Shown piece after piece: positions 20,901-28,883 of a stretch of 64,000 nt of DNA (position 1 is its first letter; every line of letters starts with the position of its first letter). Under the pieces are notes generated by a model, which made no database searches, had not been told where the DNA came from, and saw only the letters and a list, made by a program, of their open reading frames with translations. A program made the translations under genes and the position numbers. The DNA lies in assembly GCA_963835085.1 (NCBI GenBank), contig CAWIED010000001.1, positions 1,798,001-1,862,000 of the forward strand. Reading direction: 5' to 3'. The stretch comes from JBDIAG01 sp963835085. GTDB lineage: Bacteria; Actinomycetota; Actinomycetes; Actinomycetales; CAWJMD01.

Positions 20901-21216
20901 CCCAACCGAAGCGCCGCTCCACCCGCTTGCCGCGCATCGTCTGATAGCGCGGCACCACGTCTTTGACGTACCCGGTCAGCAGATGGCCGTAGTGCGGGAG
21001 CCCGTTCGCGAAGGGCGGGCCGTCGTAGAAGACGAACTCGTTGGCACCGTCGACGCCGGGCTCGCGCGCGTCGATGCTCGCCTGGAAGGTGTCGTCGGCA
21101 GCCCAGTAGGCAAGCACTGCCTGCTCGATCGTGGGAAAGGACGGGGACGCATCGACCGCGCCCGTGCCGCTGGTGCTGACCTTGGGGTAGCGCGCTCTGG
21201 CTGCCTGCTCGCTCAC
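17944..21216 (-). CDS. ileS: Isoleucine--tRNA ligase, long (eukaryal-like) form
   Basis: 1090 residues, class I synthetase. HIGH-type motif HYGH at residues 75-78 in PFANGLPHYGHLLTGYVKD, and KMSKS in GQKMSKSLRNYP near residue 640. A large editing (CP1) domain lies between them. The length and sequence are those of the eukaryal-like IleS common in actinobacteria, a type often tolerant to mupirocin (family knowledge, not shown here). GTG 21216 follows GAGGCGGAG. Expression is very likely controlled by the T-box leader directly upstream. First gene of the folC-ndk operon. Confidence 0.97.
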   Translation of the reverse strand: MSEQAARARYPKVSTSGTGAVDASPSFPTIEQAVLAYWAADDTFQASIDAREPGVDGANEFVFYDGPPFANGLPHYGHLLTGYVKDVVPRYQTMRGKRVERRFGWDTHGLPAELEAMSQLGIKTKDEIVEIGVETFNAKCRESVLRYTDEWRDYVTRQARWVDFENDYKTLNPEYMESVLWAFKSLYDKGLVYEGFRVLPYCWNDQTPLSNHELRMDDEVYQLRQDPAVTVGCRLETGELALIWTTTPWTLPSNLAIMVGPDIEYVVVESDFTGTTERYVLAKERLRAYARELGENPTVVEELTGADLLGRSYTPPFSYYAGHERAYRVVEADFVTTTDGTGLVHSAGAFGEDDKVVTDREGIEPVMPVGPDGCFTSPVEEYKGLLVFDANGPIIDHLKAATRGEAASGSVSPGTVLLRRETYDHSYPHCWRCRQPLIYKGVSSWFVEVTAVKDAMLRTNEDITWVPEHVKHGQFGKWLANARDWSISRNRFWGSPIPVWRSDDPEYPRIDVYGSFEELERDFGRLPRNHDGEVDLHRPFVDDLTRPNPDDPTGRSTMRRVADVLDVWFDSGSMSYAQVHYPFENTEWFEHHFPADFIVEYIGQTRGWFYTLHILATALFDRPAFSACVSHGIVLGNDGQKMSKSLRNYPDVTEVFDRDGADAMRWFLMSSPILRGGNLVVTEQGIRDGVRQTLLPLWNAWHFFALYANAADGGAGYTARWSTASTHVLDRYLLAVTRRLVDDVAQAMDSYDIAGACDLVRAYVDTLTNWYVRRSRQRFWDEEHAAFDTLYTALEVLTRVAAPLMPLVAEEIWRGLTGGRSVHLTDYPVADDLPADDELVARMGSVRAICSTTLALRKAEGLRVRQPLRGLTVALPEAAGLADYADILTSEVNVGEVRLLDLADVGEADFGIERRLVVNARAAGPRLGKQVQAVIKASKSGDWSQADDGTVTAGGVELHDGEYQVDTVVADSVGGAAQAVGVLTGGGFVVLDTEVTPDLAKAGLANDVVRVVQQARRQAGLDISDRIRLTVVGDKDVWEAVVTHQDLLVRETLADSVGASNDLELLPVGDGVTAATVGDGSPVRVKVEKL

Positions 21217-21480
21217 TCGTCTCGCTCCGCCTCGTGACCCGTCGGGTCGCCGTGTGGTGCGAGGACGACGGCCGTCCGGTGTGGACGACGCCGCGGTACC
21301 ACCTCGCTTGCCGCTCCGGACGATGCCGGAGAGGCCGCTCGTTCTCCGGTGAGATGACGGACCGGTTCCGTCCGGTTCTACTGGGCCGAGGCCGAGGCGG
21401 CCCCAACTGTTCTTCCGGAGGCTCGCCGGTGATGGCCGGGTCGATGCCTGTGCGCAGGAGTTTACGCGCTTCGCCCACCT
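21217..21480 (-). promoter_or_regulatory. T-box riboswitch leader of ileS
   Basis: On the minus strand the canonical T-box bulge sequence AGGTGGTACCGCGG is at 21304-21291, about 75 bases before the ileS start. Upstream, a short stem-loop region (GCGC-GTAAACTCCT-GCGC and CATCGACC / CATCACC around 21430-21470) contains ATC triplets that could be the isoleucine specifier. The small Stem I and the location right at the Shine-Dalgarno fit the translation-regulating T-boxes known for actinobacterial ileS: uncharged tRNA-Ile binding exposes the ribosome site. Left and right limits are approximate. Confidence 0.9.
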
Positions 21481-21589
21481 CTCAGCGAACCCATTCGGCC
21501 GCGTTCCCCGGTTCAGTGCTCGCTCGGCTAGGTGATCTATTCCATGGGGTCGGGTGTCTGTGGTGTGTTGATCCGCTCCCAGTGCTGGG

Positions 21590-21682
21590 ATGTCCGGAAT
21601 CCGGCTCGCGTGGGTGCAGGGGGTTGGAGTTGTGTGCTCAGCTGGTCTTCACCGGCTGGCACTGGTGCCGGATTCCGGACAT
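21590..21682 (+). repeat. Long inverted repeat family B, copy 1
   Basis: Perfect 16-bp arms atgtccggaatccggc / gccggattccggacat, 61 bases apart. The interior resembles that of copy 2 (46445-46535) when the latter is reversed, including ggNtggNgttNtgtgctc, so the whole 93-base unit is repeated, not only the arms. Confidence 0.85.
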
Positions 21683-21721
21683 CGACCGGGGGGCCCAACC
21701 CGGCAGCGGCGGACTCTTCGG

Positions 21722-21756
21722 GTGCCAACCGCGTTGAGATGCACCGCGGTCGGCAC
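21722..21756 (+). repeat. Hairpin family D, single copy
   Basis: gtgccaaccgcg, a 10-base loop, and ccgcggtcggcac pair imperfectly. The same hairpin, with the following accac-ca-cgac, recurs five times in the tandem array at 58485-58845. Confidence 0.75.
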
Positions 21757-21854
21757 CACGCAACGACCCTGCACGCGGGGCTGGCGACGTGGAATAGATC
21801 ATCGAGTCGTTCGGGTTTGCTCGTAGCGCCAGATCGGTGTTCGCGCGGTCCGCG

Positions 21855-21860
21855 TAGCGT
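21855..21860 (+). promoter_or_regulatory. -10 box, leaderless promoter of the EamA gene
   Basis: TAGCGT (TANNNT) ends exactly 6 bases before the GTG start and no Shine-Dalgarno sequence is present, so the mRNA probably starts at the start codon. Confidence 0.5.
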
Positions 21861-21866
21861 GCTCCG

Positions 21867-22742
21867 GTGAGCAACCGCGACAGCCGGTGGGCCTACGTGG
21901 CCATCCTGACCCCGATCATCTGGGCCACCACCTACATCCTGACCACCCAGTTCCTGCCGCCCGGGCGCCCCTGGCTCGCCTCGACCGTGCGCTCGCTGCC
22001 CACCGGACTGGCTCTGGTGATCGGCGGCCCCTGGCCGACCCGGTACTGGTGGCCCAGGATCGCTCTGCTCTCCCTGCTGTACTCCTCGGCGTTCTTCCCG
22101 TTGCTGTTTCTCGCGGCCTACCGATTGCCCGGCGGCGTGGCGTCGGTGATCAACTCGTTGGGTCCGCTCATCGTGGTGGTGGCCTCAGTTCCCCTGCTGG
22201 GGGCCAGGATTCGCCGGCTCGACCTGATCGCCAGCACCGTTGGAGTGGTAGGAGTGGCGGTGCTCGTGCTGAGTGACAAGGCCCGGCTCGACCCGGTGGG
22301 CATCGCAGCGATGACCGTGGCCGTGATCATGATGTCGATCGGCAACGTTCTGGTGAAGCGCTGGGGCAGGCCGCCGGGCATGACCTCGGGGAACCTCACC
22401 GGCTGGTTGTTCCTGGTGGGTGGCCTCACCCTGCTGCCGGCCACCCTGATCGTCGAAGGCCTGCCGGCCGCGCTCAGCACCACGAACCTGCTGGGGTTCG
22501 CCTATCTGGTGGTGTTCGGCGGCATCGTGTCGTACGGCCTGTGGTTCTGGGCCCTGGCCCGGTTGCCCGCCAGCTCGGTGACCTTCCTCGGCTTGCTCAA
22601 CCCGGTGACAGCTGCCCTGATCGGCTGGATTTGGCTCGGGCAGTCGCTCTCGCCGGCGCAGCTGTTCGGTGCCGGACTGGTGGTGCTCAGTGTGGTGCTG
22701 GGCCAGCGTCGGGCCACACCGAAGGCGCATGCTGCCGCGTAG
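21867..22742 (+). CDS. EamA/DMT family transporter
   Basis: 291 residues with ten hydrophobic segments in two repeated EamA halves (for example IIWATTYILTTQFLPPGRP at the first, and LLGFAYLVVFGGIVSYGLWFWAL in the second). Such proteins export amino acids or other metabolites; the substrate cannot be told. The GTG start is used with a leaderless-type -10 6 bases upstream. It stands alone, 59 bases before valS on the same strand. Confidence 0.9.
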   Translation: MSNRDSRWAYVAILTPIIWATTYILTTQFLPPGRPWLASTVRSLPTGLALVIGGPWPTRYWWPRIALLSLLYSSAFFPLLFLAAYRLPGGVASVINSLGPLIVVVASVPLLGARIRRLDLIASTVGVVGVAVLVLSDKARLDPVGIAAMTVAVIMMSIGNVLVKRWGRPPGMTSGNLTGWLFLVGGLTLLPATLIVEGLPAALSTTNLLGFAYLVVFGGIVSYGLWFWALARLPASSVTFLGLLNPVTAALIGWIWLGQSLSPAQLFGAGLVVLSVVLGQRRATPKAHAAA

Positions 22743-22801
22743 TGAAGGGTGTGGGTTCCACGCCTACGAGGAGCACTCACGGGGTCTGGAAAGATGGGCG
22801 C

Positions 22802-25384
22802 ATGACCCAAGCCCTGCCTCAGCCTTCCCGTGTGCCCGATAAGCCGTCGCTCGACGGCCTGGAGCACAAGTGGAGCACGGTATGGGCAGATCAGGGCACG
22901 TACGCCTTCGACCGGACGGCTTCCCGCGAGCAGGTGTTCTCCATCGACACCCCGCCGCCCACCGTAAGCGGCTCCCTGCACGTCGGGCATGTGTTCTCCT
23001 ACACCCACACCGACTGTGTGGCCCGCTACCAGCGGATGGCGGGCAAAGAGGTCTTCTACCCGATGGGCTGGGACGACAACGGCCTGCCCACCGAGCGGCG
23101 GGTGCAGAACTACTTCGGCGTCTCGTGCGACCCGTCGCTGCCGTACGAGCCTGGCTACACGCCGCCCGCCAAGCCCGACCCCAAACGTCAGCAGCCCATC
23201 TCGCGGCGCAACTTCGTCGAGCTCTGCGAGCGGCTCACGGCCGAAGACGAGCTCACCTTCGAGCGGCTCTGGCGGCAGCTGGGCCTGTCAGTGGACTGGT
23301 CGCAGATGTACTCCACCATCAGCGACGACTCCCGCAAGGTCGCCCAGTTGGCCTTCTTGCGCAATCTCGCCCGCGACGAGGCGTACAGCCAAGAGGCCCC
23401 CAGCCTGTGGGACGTGACCTTCCAGACCGCGGTGGCCCAGGCCGAGCTCGAGGCTCGCGAGTACCCGGGGCACTACCACCGGGTCGCCTTCCACCGCACC
23501 GGAGCCGAGGCAGGCACGCCGGTCTACATCGAGACCACGCGCCCTGAACTGCTCTGCTCGGTGGTGGCACTCATCGCCCACCCGGACGACGAGCGGTATC
23601 AGTCGCTGTTCGGCAGCACCGTGACCTCGCCGCTGTTCGGCGTGGAGGTGCCGGTGTATGCGCACCCCGCTGCCGAGATGGACAAGGGCGCCGGCATCGC
23701 CATGTGCTGCACCTTCGGCGACCTCACCGACGTCACCTGGTGGCGTGAGCTCGACCTGCCCACCCGCACGGTCATCGGCCGTGACGGCCGGCTCGGGCGC
23801 GACGTGCCGGCCTGGCTGGCCGACGGCCCCGGGGCCGACCTCTATGCGGAAAGGCTCGCGGGCAAGACCACCTTCTCCGCGCGCGAAGCCGTGGTGGGTG
23901 CGCTGCGGGAGAGCGGCGATCTCGACGGCGAGCCCACGCCCACGATGCGCATGGCGAACTTCTACGAGAAGGGCGACAAGCCGCTGGAGATCGTCTCCAG
24001 CCGGCAGTGGTACATCCGCAACGGCGGACGGGACGCGCACCTGCGAGAGACCTTCATCGACTGCGGCCGTGAGCTCAACTGGGTGCCCGACTACATGCGC
24101 CATCGCTACGAGAACTGGGTGGGCGGCCTGGCGGGCGACTGGCTGATCAGCCGGCAGCGGTTCTTCGGGGTGCCGTTCCCGATCTGGTACCGGCTCGACG
24201 CCGACGGCCAGCCGCTCTATGACGATCCGATCGTGGCCGATGAAGCCAGCCTGCCCATCGACCCATCATCGACCCCGGCGCCCGGCTTCACGGCCGAACA
24301 GCGTGGCGTGCCAGGCGGTTTCGTCGGTGACCCTGACATCATGGACACCTGGGCGACGTCGTCGCTGACCCCCCAGATCGTCTGCGGCTGGGAGCGTGAC
24401 CCCGACCTGTTCGCGCGCACGTTCCCGATGGACATGCGCCCGCAGGCGCATGAGATCATTCGCACCTGGCTGTTCTCCACGGTGGTGCGGGCCCATTACG
24501 AGAACGGCCAGCTGCCCTGGAAGACGGCCGCGATCTCGGGCTTCGTCGTCGATCCCGACCGCAAGAAGCTCTCGAAGTCGAAGGGCAACGCCATCGTGCC
24601 CGACGAGGTGCTCGCCAAGCTCGGCGCCGACGCGGTGCGCTGGCGCGCAGCGATGGCCCGTCCGGGAACGGACTCCCCGTTCGACGAGGCGCAGATGAAG
24701 GTGGGGCGCAGGCTCGCCATCAAGATCCTCAACGCCAGCAAGTTCGTGCTGGGGTTGGGCGCGGTCTCTGCCGACGCCGCGCTGGTGACCCACGCCCTCG
24801 ACCGATCGATGCTCACTGCTCTGGCGGCCACCATCGACGAAGCCACCCAGGCGTACGAGGCCTTCGACTACACGCGAGCGCTCGAGGTGACCGAACGCTT
24901 CTTCTGGACCTTCTGCGACGACTACCTCGAGCTCGTCAAGGAGCGCGCCTACGGCAGTGGCGAGGCGGCCGATTCCGCGCGCGCCGCCTTGGCCGTGGCG
25001 CTGTCGGCCCAGTTGCGGATGCTCGCCCCGGTGTTGCCCTACGCCACCGAGGAAGCCTGGTCGTGGTGGCACGACGGCTCGATCCACCGGGCGTCCTGGC
25101 CCACCGCGGCCGAGTGTGGTGCAGCCGGCGAGGCCGGCGTCCTGAACGCAGTGGCGGTGACGCTCGCGGCCATCCGGGGTGCCAAGTCGCAGGCCAAGGT
25201 CGGGCAGCGCACAGAGGTCGGCCGGGTTGTGGTGAGCGCCCCGGCGGCTCAGCTCGACTTGGTGCGAGCGGGCGAGGCCGATCTGCGAGCCGCCGGACGC
25301 GTCAACGGAGGCGTGGAGTATGACGAGTCCGAAGGTGAGCTCACCGTCGCGACAGTCGATCTGATCACCGAGACGGTGAGCTGA
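22802..25384 (+). CDS. valS: Valine--tRNA ligase
   Basis: 860 residues, class I synthetase. HIGH motif in TVSGSLHVGHVFSYTHTD near residue 60, tungsten-like WDDNGLPTERRVQN after it, and KMSKS-type KKLSKSKGN near residue 590. The editing domain (YIETTRPELL) is present. Start ATG 22802 (MTQALPQPSRVPDKPSLDGLEHKW) matches family N-termini; the open frame to 22541 runs back inside the EamA gene and is not used. No T-box sequence is visible in the 59-base gap upstream. Confidence 0.96.
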   Translation: MTQALPQPSRVPDKPSLDGLEHKWSTVWADQGTYAFDRTASREQVFSIDTPPPTVSGSLHVGHVFSYTHTDCVARYQRMAGKEVFYPMGWDDNGLPTERRVQNYFGVSCDPSLPYEPGYTPPAKPDPKRQQPISRRNFVELCERLTAEDELTFERLWRQLGLSVDWSQMYSTISDDSRKVAQLAFLRNLARDEAYSQEAPSLWDVTFQTAVAQAELEAREYPGHYHRVAFHRTGAEAGTPVYIETTRPELLCSVVALIAHPDDERYQSLFGSTVTSPLFGVEVPVYAHPAAEMDKGAGIAMCCTFGDLTDVTWWRELDLPTRTVIGRDGRLGRDVPAWLADGPGADLYAERLAGKTTFSAREAVVGALRESGDLDGEPTPTMRMANFYEKGDKPLEIVSSRQWYIRNGGRDAHLRETFIDCGRELNWVPDYMRHRYENWVGGLAGDWLISRQRFFGVPFPIWYRLDADGQPLYDDPIVADEASLPIDPSSTPAPGFTAEQRGVPGGFVGDPDIMDTWATSSLTPQIVCGWERDPDLFARTFPMDMRPQAHEIIRTWLFSTVVRAHYENGQLPWKTAAISGFVVDPDRKKLSKSKGNAIVPDEVLAKLGADAVRWRAAMARPGTDSPFDEAQMKVGRRLAIKILNASKFVLGLGAVSADAALVTHALDRSMLTALAATIDEATQAYEAFDYTRALEVTERFFWTFCDDYLELVKERAYGSGEAADSARAALAVALSAQLRMLAPVLPYATEEAWSWWHDGSIHRASWPTAAECGAAGEAGVLNAVAVTLAAIRGAKSQAKVGQRTEVGRVVVSAPAAQLDLVRAGEADLRAAGRVNGGVEYDESEGELTVATVDLITETVS

Positions 25385-25509
25385 CCAGGCAGCCGCAACC
25401 ACCCGGGGAGGCGAGCGTCGAGCCGGCGCTCGCCTCCAGTTTCTCGCCCGGCCAACCGGACGCGGAACCTTCACGTTGCGCGGGCCCCAGAGGTGGCAGG
25501 GTGAGGCGT

Positions 25510-27246
25510 ATGACGCAGCAGCACGACGCCCAGCCCGACTCCACGTCCATCAACGGGCCGGTCAACATTCGAGCCCGGGGTCGCGACGTGCTGAGCAACC
25601 CCATGCTCAACCGGGGCACGGCCTTCACGCTCGAGGAGCGTGAGCGGCTCGGTCTCACCGGTCTGCTGCCCAACGCTGTCACCACGCTCGACAACCAGCT
25701 CCGGCGCGTCTACGAGCAGTACCGTCGCTCCCCCAGCCCGCTGGCCAAGAACATCTATCTCTCGAGCCTGCGCGACCGCAACGAGGTGCTCTTCTACCGG
25801 CTGCTCACCGACCACATCGAAGAGATGATGCCGATCGTCTACACGCCCACCATCGGCGAGGCGATCGAGCGATTCTCCCATGAGTACAACAAGTCCCGCG
25901 GGGTCTACCTCTCCATCGACCACCCCGACCAGATCGAGACGTCGCTGCGCAACTACCAGCTTCGCCCCGAGGAGGTCGACCTGATCGTGGCCACCGACTC
26001 CGAGGGCATTCTCGGCATCGGCGACCAGGGAATCGGCGGAGTGCAGATCGCGGTCGGCAAGCTCGCCGTCTAAACCGCCGCCGCCGGCATTCACCCGAGG
26101 CGGGTCATCCCCGTTGTGCTCGACACCGGCACCGACAACCTCGGCCTGCTCAACACCGACCTGTACATCGGCGAACGGCACGGGCGCATCCGCGGCAAGC
26201 GCTACGACGACTTCATCGACCGGTTCGTGCAGGTCACGACCCGGCTCTTTCCCAACGCCATGCTGCACTGGGAAGACTTCGGCACCAGTAACGCCCACCG
26301 CATCCTCAACCGGTATCGCGACGCGGTCTGCACCTTCAACGACGACATCCAGGGCACGGCTGCCGTGGCCCTGGCGGCTGCGCTGGCCGGAATCAACGTC
26401 ACAGCCTCGAAGCTGGAACAGCAGCGCGTGGTGGTGTTCGGTGCGGGCACGGCGGGCATCGGCATCGCCGACCTGCTCTACCAGACGATGGTGCGGCATG
26501 GCCTGACCCCTGAAGATGCGCGCTCGCGCTTCTACCCGCTCGGCATCACCGGCCTGCTCCTGGACGACCAGGAGGTGCTCGACTATCAGCGGCCCTACGC
26601 CCGCAGCCGCGACGACGTCGCCTCGTGGAACGTGGCCGATACCGACCGGATCTCACTGCTGGAGGTCGTGCGAAACGTCAAACCCACGATTCTCATCGGA
26701 ACCTCCACCGCGGGTGGTGCCTTCACCGAGGAGATCGTCAAGGAGATGGCGGCGCACTGCGAGCGGCCCATCATCATGCCGATGTCTAACCCCACACCCC
26801 GCGCCGAGGCGACACCCGCGAACCTGCTGACCTGGACCGAAGGCCGCGCCTTGGTGGCAACCGGCAGTCCCTTCGAACCGGTGCGCTACGACAACGTTCT
26901 GTACCGGATCGCGCAGGCCAACAACGCGCTGATCTTCCCGGGCCTGGGCCTCGGGGTTGCCGTCAGTCGCGCGAACCGGGTGACCGACCGGATGATCGCC
27001 GCCTCCGCCGAGGCGCTGGCCGGCCTGGCCAACGCTTTCCGGCCCGGGGCCGCGTTGCTGCCAGGCATGGCCGACCTAAGGCTCGTGTCGGCAACTGTCG
27101 CGATCGCGGTGGCCAAGGCCGCTGAACTGGACGGCGTCGCAGAGCTCATCCTCGACGACCCGGTGGGAGACATCTACGACCGGATGTGGCAACCGCGCTA
27201 TCCGGAGTTCTTCGCCGTCGATGGCAGCAGCGCCACAGAGGTCTAG
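25510..27246 (+). pseudogene. NAD(P)-dependent malic enzyme, interrupted by one in-frame stop
   Basis: The frame encodes a full-length malic enzyme (about 578 codons; malate to pyruvate plus CO2). It has the catalytic-Tyr segment IVYTPTIGEA, the Lys-containing GDQGIGGVQIAVGKLAV, then CTFNDDIQGTAAV and the Rossmann GAGTAGIG. At 26071-26073 codon 188 is TAA where the family has Tyr (LAVYTAAAGIHP), and the same frame resumes at once with TAAAGIHPRRVIPVVLDTGTDN. One base (TAC or TAT to TAA) explains it. Nothing else is broken. The downstream half could be made from GTG 26116 but lacks the first catalytic residues. A sequencing error or a strain-specific null are both possible. GTG 25501 is an alternative start. 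Confidence 0.88.
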
Positions 27247-27274
27247 CTGCATGCTGAATGCCAGTGGCGCCCGG

Positions 27275-27460
27275 CTGGGTACCCGGCAAGGCGGAGGAGG
27301 AGTCGTGGCGGAGCCACGTCGACTGACGACAAGCCGCCCCGGCGCCTGCCTGCCCCGAGGGGGCAGCGGTGCTCGGGTGCGTGCTGGGCAAGGCGGAGGA
27401 GCGAGGGCGTGGCGGAGCCACGTTGAGCGACGACAACGCCGCCCAGTGCGTGCCCGAGCG
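27275..27460. repeat. Structured repeat family E, tandem pair
   Basis: Two copies, near 27275-27350 and 27371-27460, share gcaaggcggaggag, cgtggcggagccacg (a perfect 6-bp hairpin) and gacgacaa-ccgccc. Copy 2 is itself closed by outer arms gctcgggtgcgtgctgggc / gcccagtgcgtgcccgagc that pair with a few G-T positions. Sited between the convergent malic enzyme and clpX genes, so a bidirectional terminator role is possible. No gene is seen in 27247-27465. Confidence 0.75.
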
Positions 27461-27465
27461 CCGCG

Positions 27466-28746
27466 TTAAGCGGATTTGCCGCGGGGCTGACGCTTGGCTC
27501 GAGTGGGGGCGTCCCGGGGGACGAGCGTGGGCAGCACGTTCTTGCCCACTACCTCGCGGTTGATGACGACGCGGGCGACGTCGGAGCGCGAGGGCACGTC
27601 GAACATCACCGGGAGCAGGACCTCTTCCATGATGGCACGCAGGCCCCGGGCCCCGGTGCCACGCAGGATCGCCTGCTCGGCCACTGCCTCGATGGCGTCG
27701 TCGGTGAACTCCAACTCCACCCCGTCGAGCTCGAACATCTTCTGGTACTGCTTGATGAGCGCGTTGCGCGGCTCGGTGAGAATGCGTACCAGAGCGGGCG
27801 TGTCGAGTGGGGAGACTGTGGTGATCACCGGCAGCCGGCCGATGAACTCTGGGATGAGCCCGAACTTGATGAGATCTTCGGGCATGACCTCGCCGTAGAC
27901 GTCTTCTTGGGTCATGGGCGAGTGCAGGTTGGCACCGAAGCCGATGCCCTTCTTGCCTTTTCGGTTCTGGATCATCTCGTCGAGGCCGGCGAACGCGCCG
28001 CCCACGATGAACAGCACGTTGGTGGTGTCGATCTGGATGAACTCCTGGTGCGGGTGCTTGCGCCCGCCCTGGGGCGGCACGCTGGCCGTGGAGCCCTCGA
28101 GGATCTTGAGCAGTGCCTGCTGCACCCCCTCACCCGAGACGTCGCGCGTGATCGACGGATTCTCAGACTTGCGGGCGATCTTGTCTACCTCGTCGATGTA
28201 GATGATGCCCGTCTCGGCCTTCTTGACGTCGTAGTCGGCCGCCTGGATCAGTTTGAGCAGGATGTTCTCGACGTCTTCGCCTACGTATCCGGCCTCGGTG
28301 AGCGCGGTGGCGTCAGCAATGGCGAACGGTACGTTGAGCATCCGCGCGAGGGTCTGGGCCAGGTACGTCTTGCCGCAGCCGGTGGGGCCGATGAGCAGGA
28401 TGTTCGACTTGGCGATATCGACGCCGTCTTCGCCCTTCTTGGCAGACTCCCCCGCCTGGATGCGCTTGTAGTGGTTGTACACCGCTACCGACAGCGAGCG
28501 CTTTGCGTCGTCTTGGCCGATGATGTACTGCTCGAGGAAATCGAAGATCTCACGTGGCTTGGGCAGTTCTACGAGGCCCAACTCGGAGCCCTCGTTGAGC
28601 TCCTCCTCGATGATCTCGTTGCAGAGGTCGATGCACTCGTCGCAGATGTACACGCCAGGCCCGGCGATGAGCTTCTTGACCTGCTTCTGGCTCTTTCCGC
28701 AGAAAGAACACTTGAGCAGGTCAGCCCCGTCGGAGATTCGTGCCAC
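27466..28746 (-). CDS. clpX: ATP-dependent Clp protease, unfoldase subunit ClpX
   Basis: 426 residues. N-terminal C4 zinc-binding domain (KCSFCGKSQ ... YICDECIDLC), AAA+ Walker A GPTGCGKT near residue 121, Walker B IIYIDEVDKI, sensor and pore-loop region, and C-terminal small domain. It unfolds substrates and feeds them to ClpP1P2. I place the start at GTG 28746 (VARISDGADLLKCSFC) behind AAAGGA; the frame to 28797 adds 17 residues with no family match. It lies downstream of clpP2, separated by 137 bases that hold a strong hairpin. Confidence 0.97.
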   Translation of the reverse strand: MARISDGADLLKCSFCGKSQKQVKKLIAGPGVYICDECIDLCNEIIEEELNEGSELGLVELPKPREIFDFLEQYIIGQDDAKRSLSVAVYNHYKRIQAGESAKKGEDGVDIAKSNILLIGPTGCGKTYLAQTLARMLNVPFAIADATALTEAGYVGEDVENILLKLIQAADYDVKKAETGIIYIDEVDKIARKSENPSITRDVSGEGVQQALLKILEGSTASVPPQGGRKHPHQEFIQIDTTNVLFIVGGAFAGLDEMIQNRKGKKGIGFGANLHSPMTQEDVYGEVMPEDLIKFGLIPEFIGRLPVITTVSPLDTPALVRILTEPRNALIKQYQKMFELDGVELEFTDDAIEAVAEQAILRGTGARGLRAIMEEVLLPVMFDVPSRSDVARVVINREVVGKNVLPTLVPRDAPTRAKRQPRGKSA

Positions 28747-28845
28747 GGCCAATTTCCTTTCGCCAGCGCCTCGATCGTCGAGCCTGCCCAAGACCATTTG
28801 ACACTACCCGGGCCCCGGTGTCAGCCCCGGACCCGGCGTGTCACT

Positions 28846-28876
28846 GCCTGGGTGACCGGAGGCCAGTCACCCAGGC
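28846..28876 (-). terminator. Hairpin between clpP2 and clpX
   Basis: Perfect 11-bp stem gcctgggtgac / gtcacccaggc with a 9-base loop, 8 bases past the clpP2 stop. No T-tract follows, so it may be a partial terminator or an mRNA-stabilising end that lets clpX be expressed differently from clpP1P2. Confidence 0.6.
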
Positions 28877-28883
28877 CAACACC

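Larger units (their letters stand above)
21533..21801. repeat. Composite element with 12-bp terminal inverted repeats
   Basis: tgatctattcca at 21533 and its exact reverse complement tggaatagatca ending at 21801 bound 269 bases holding one family B hairpin and one family D hairpin. No coding sequence is convincing inside. The layout is that of a MITE-like insertion between the ileS leader and the EamA gene. A related arrangement is at 46321-46816. Remaining intergenic sequence on either side shows nothing else. Confidence 0.6.

Noticed and set aside
22541..22801. N-terminal extension of valS
   Set aside because: Runs back into the EamA gene in another frame; family N-termini begin at the ATG 22802.
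22743..22801. Second T-box in front of valS
   Set aside because: Only 59 bases are available and no AGGTGGNACCGCG-like sequence is present.
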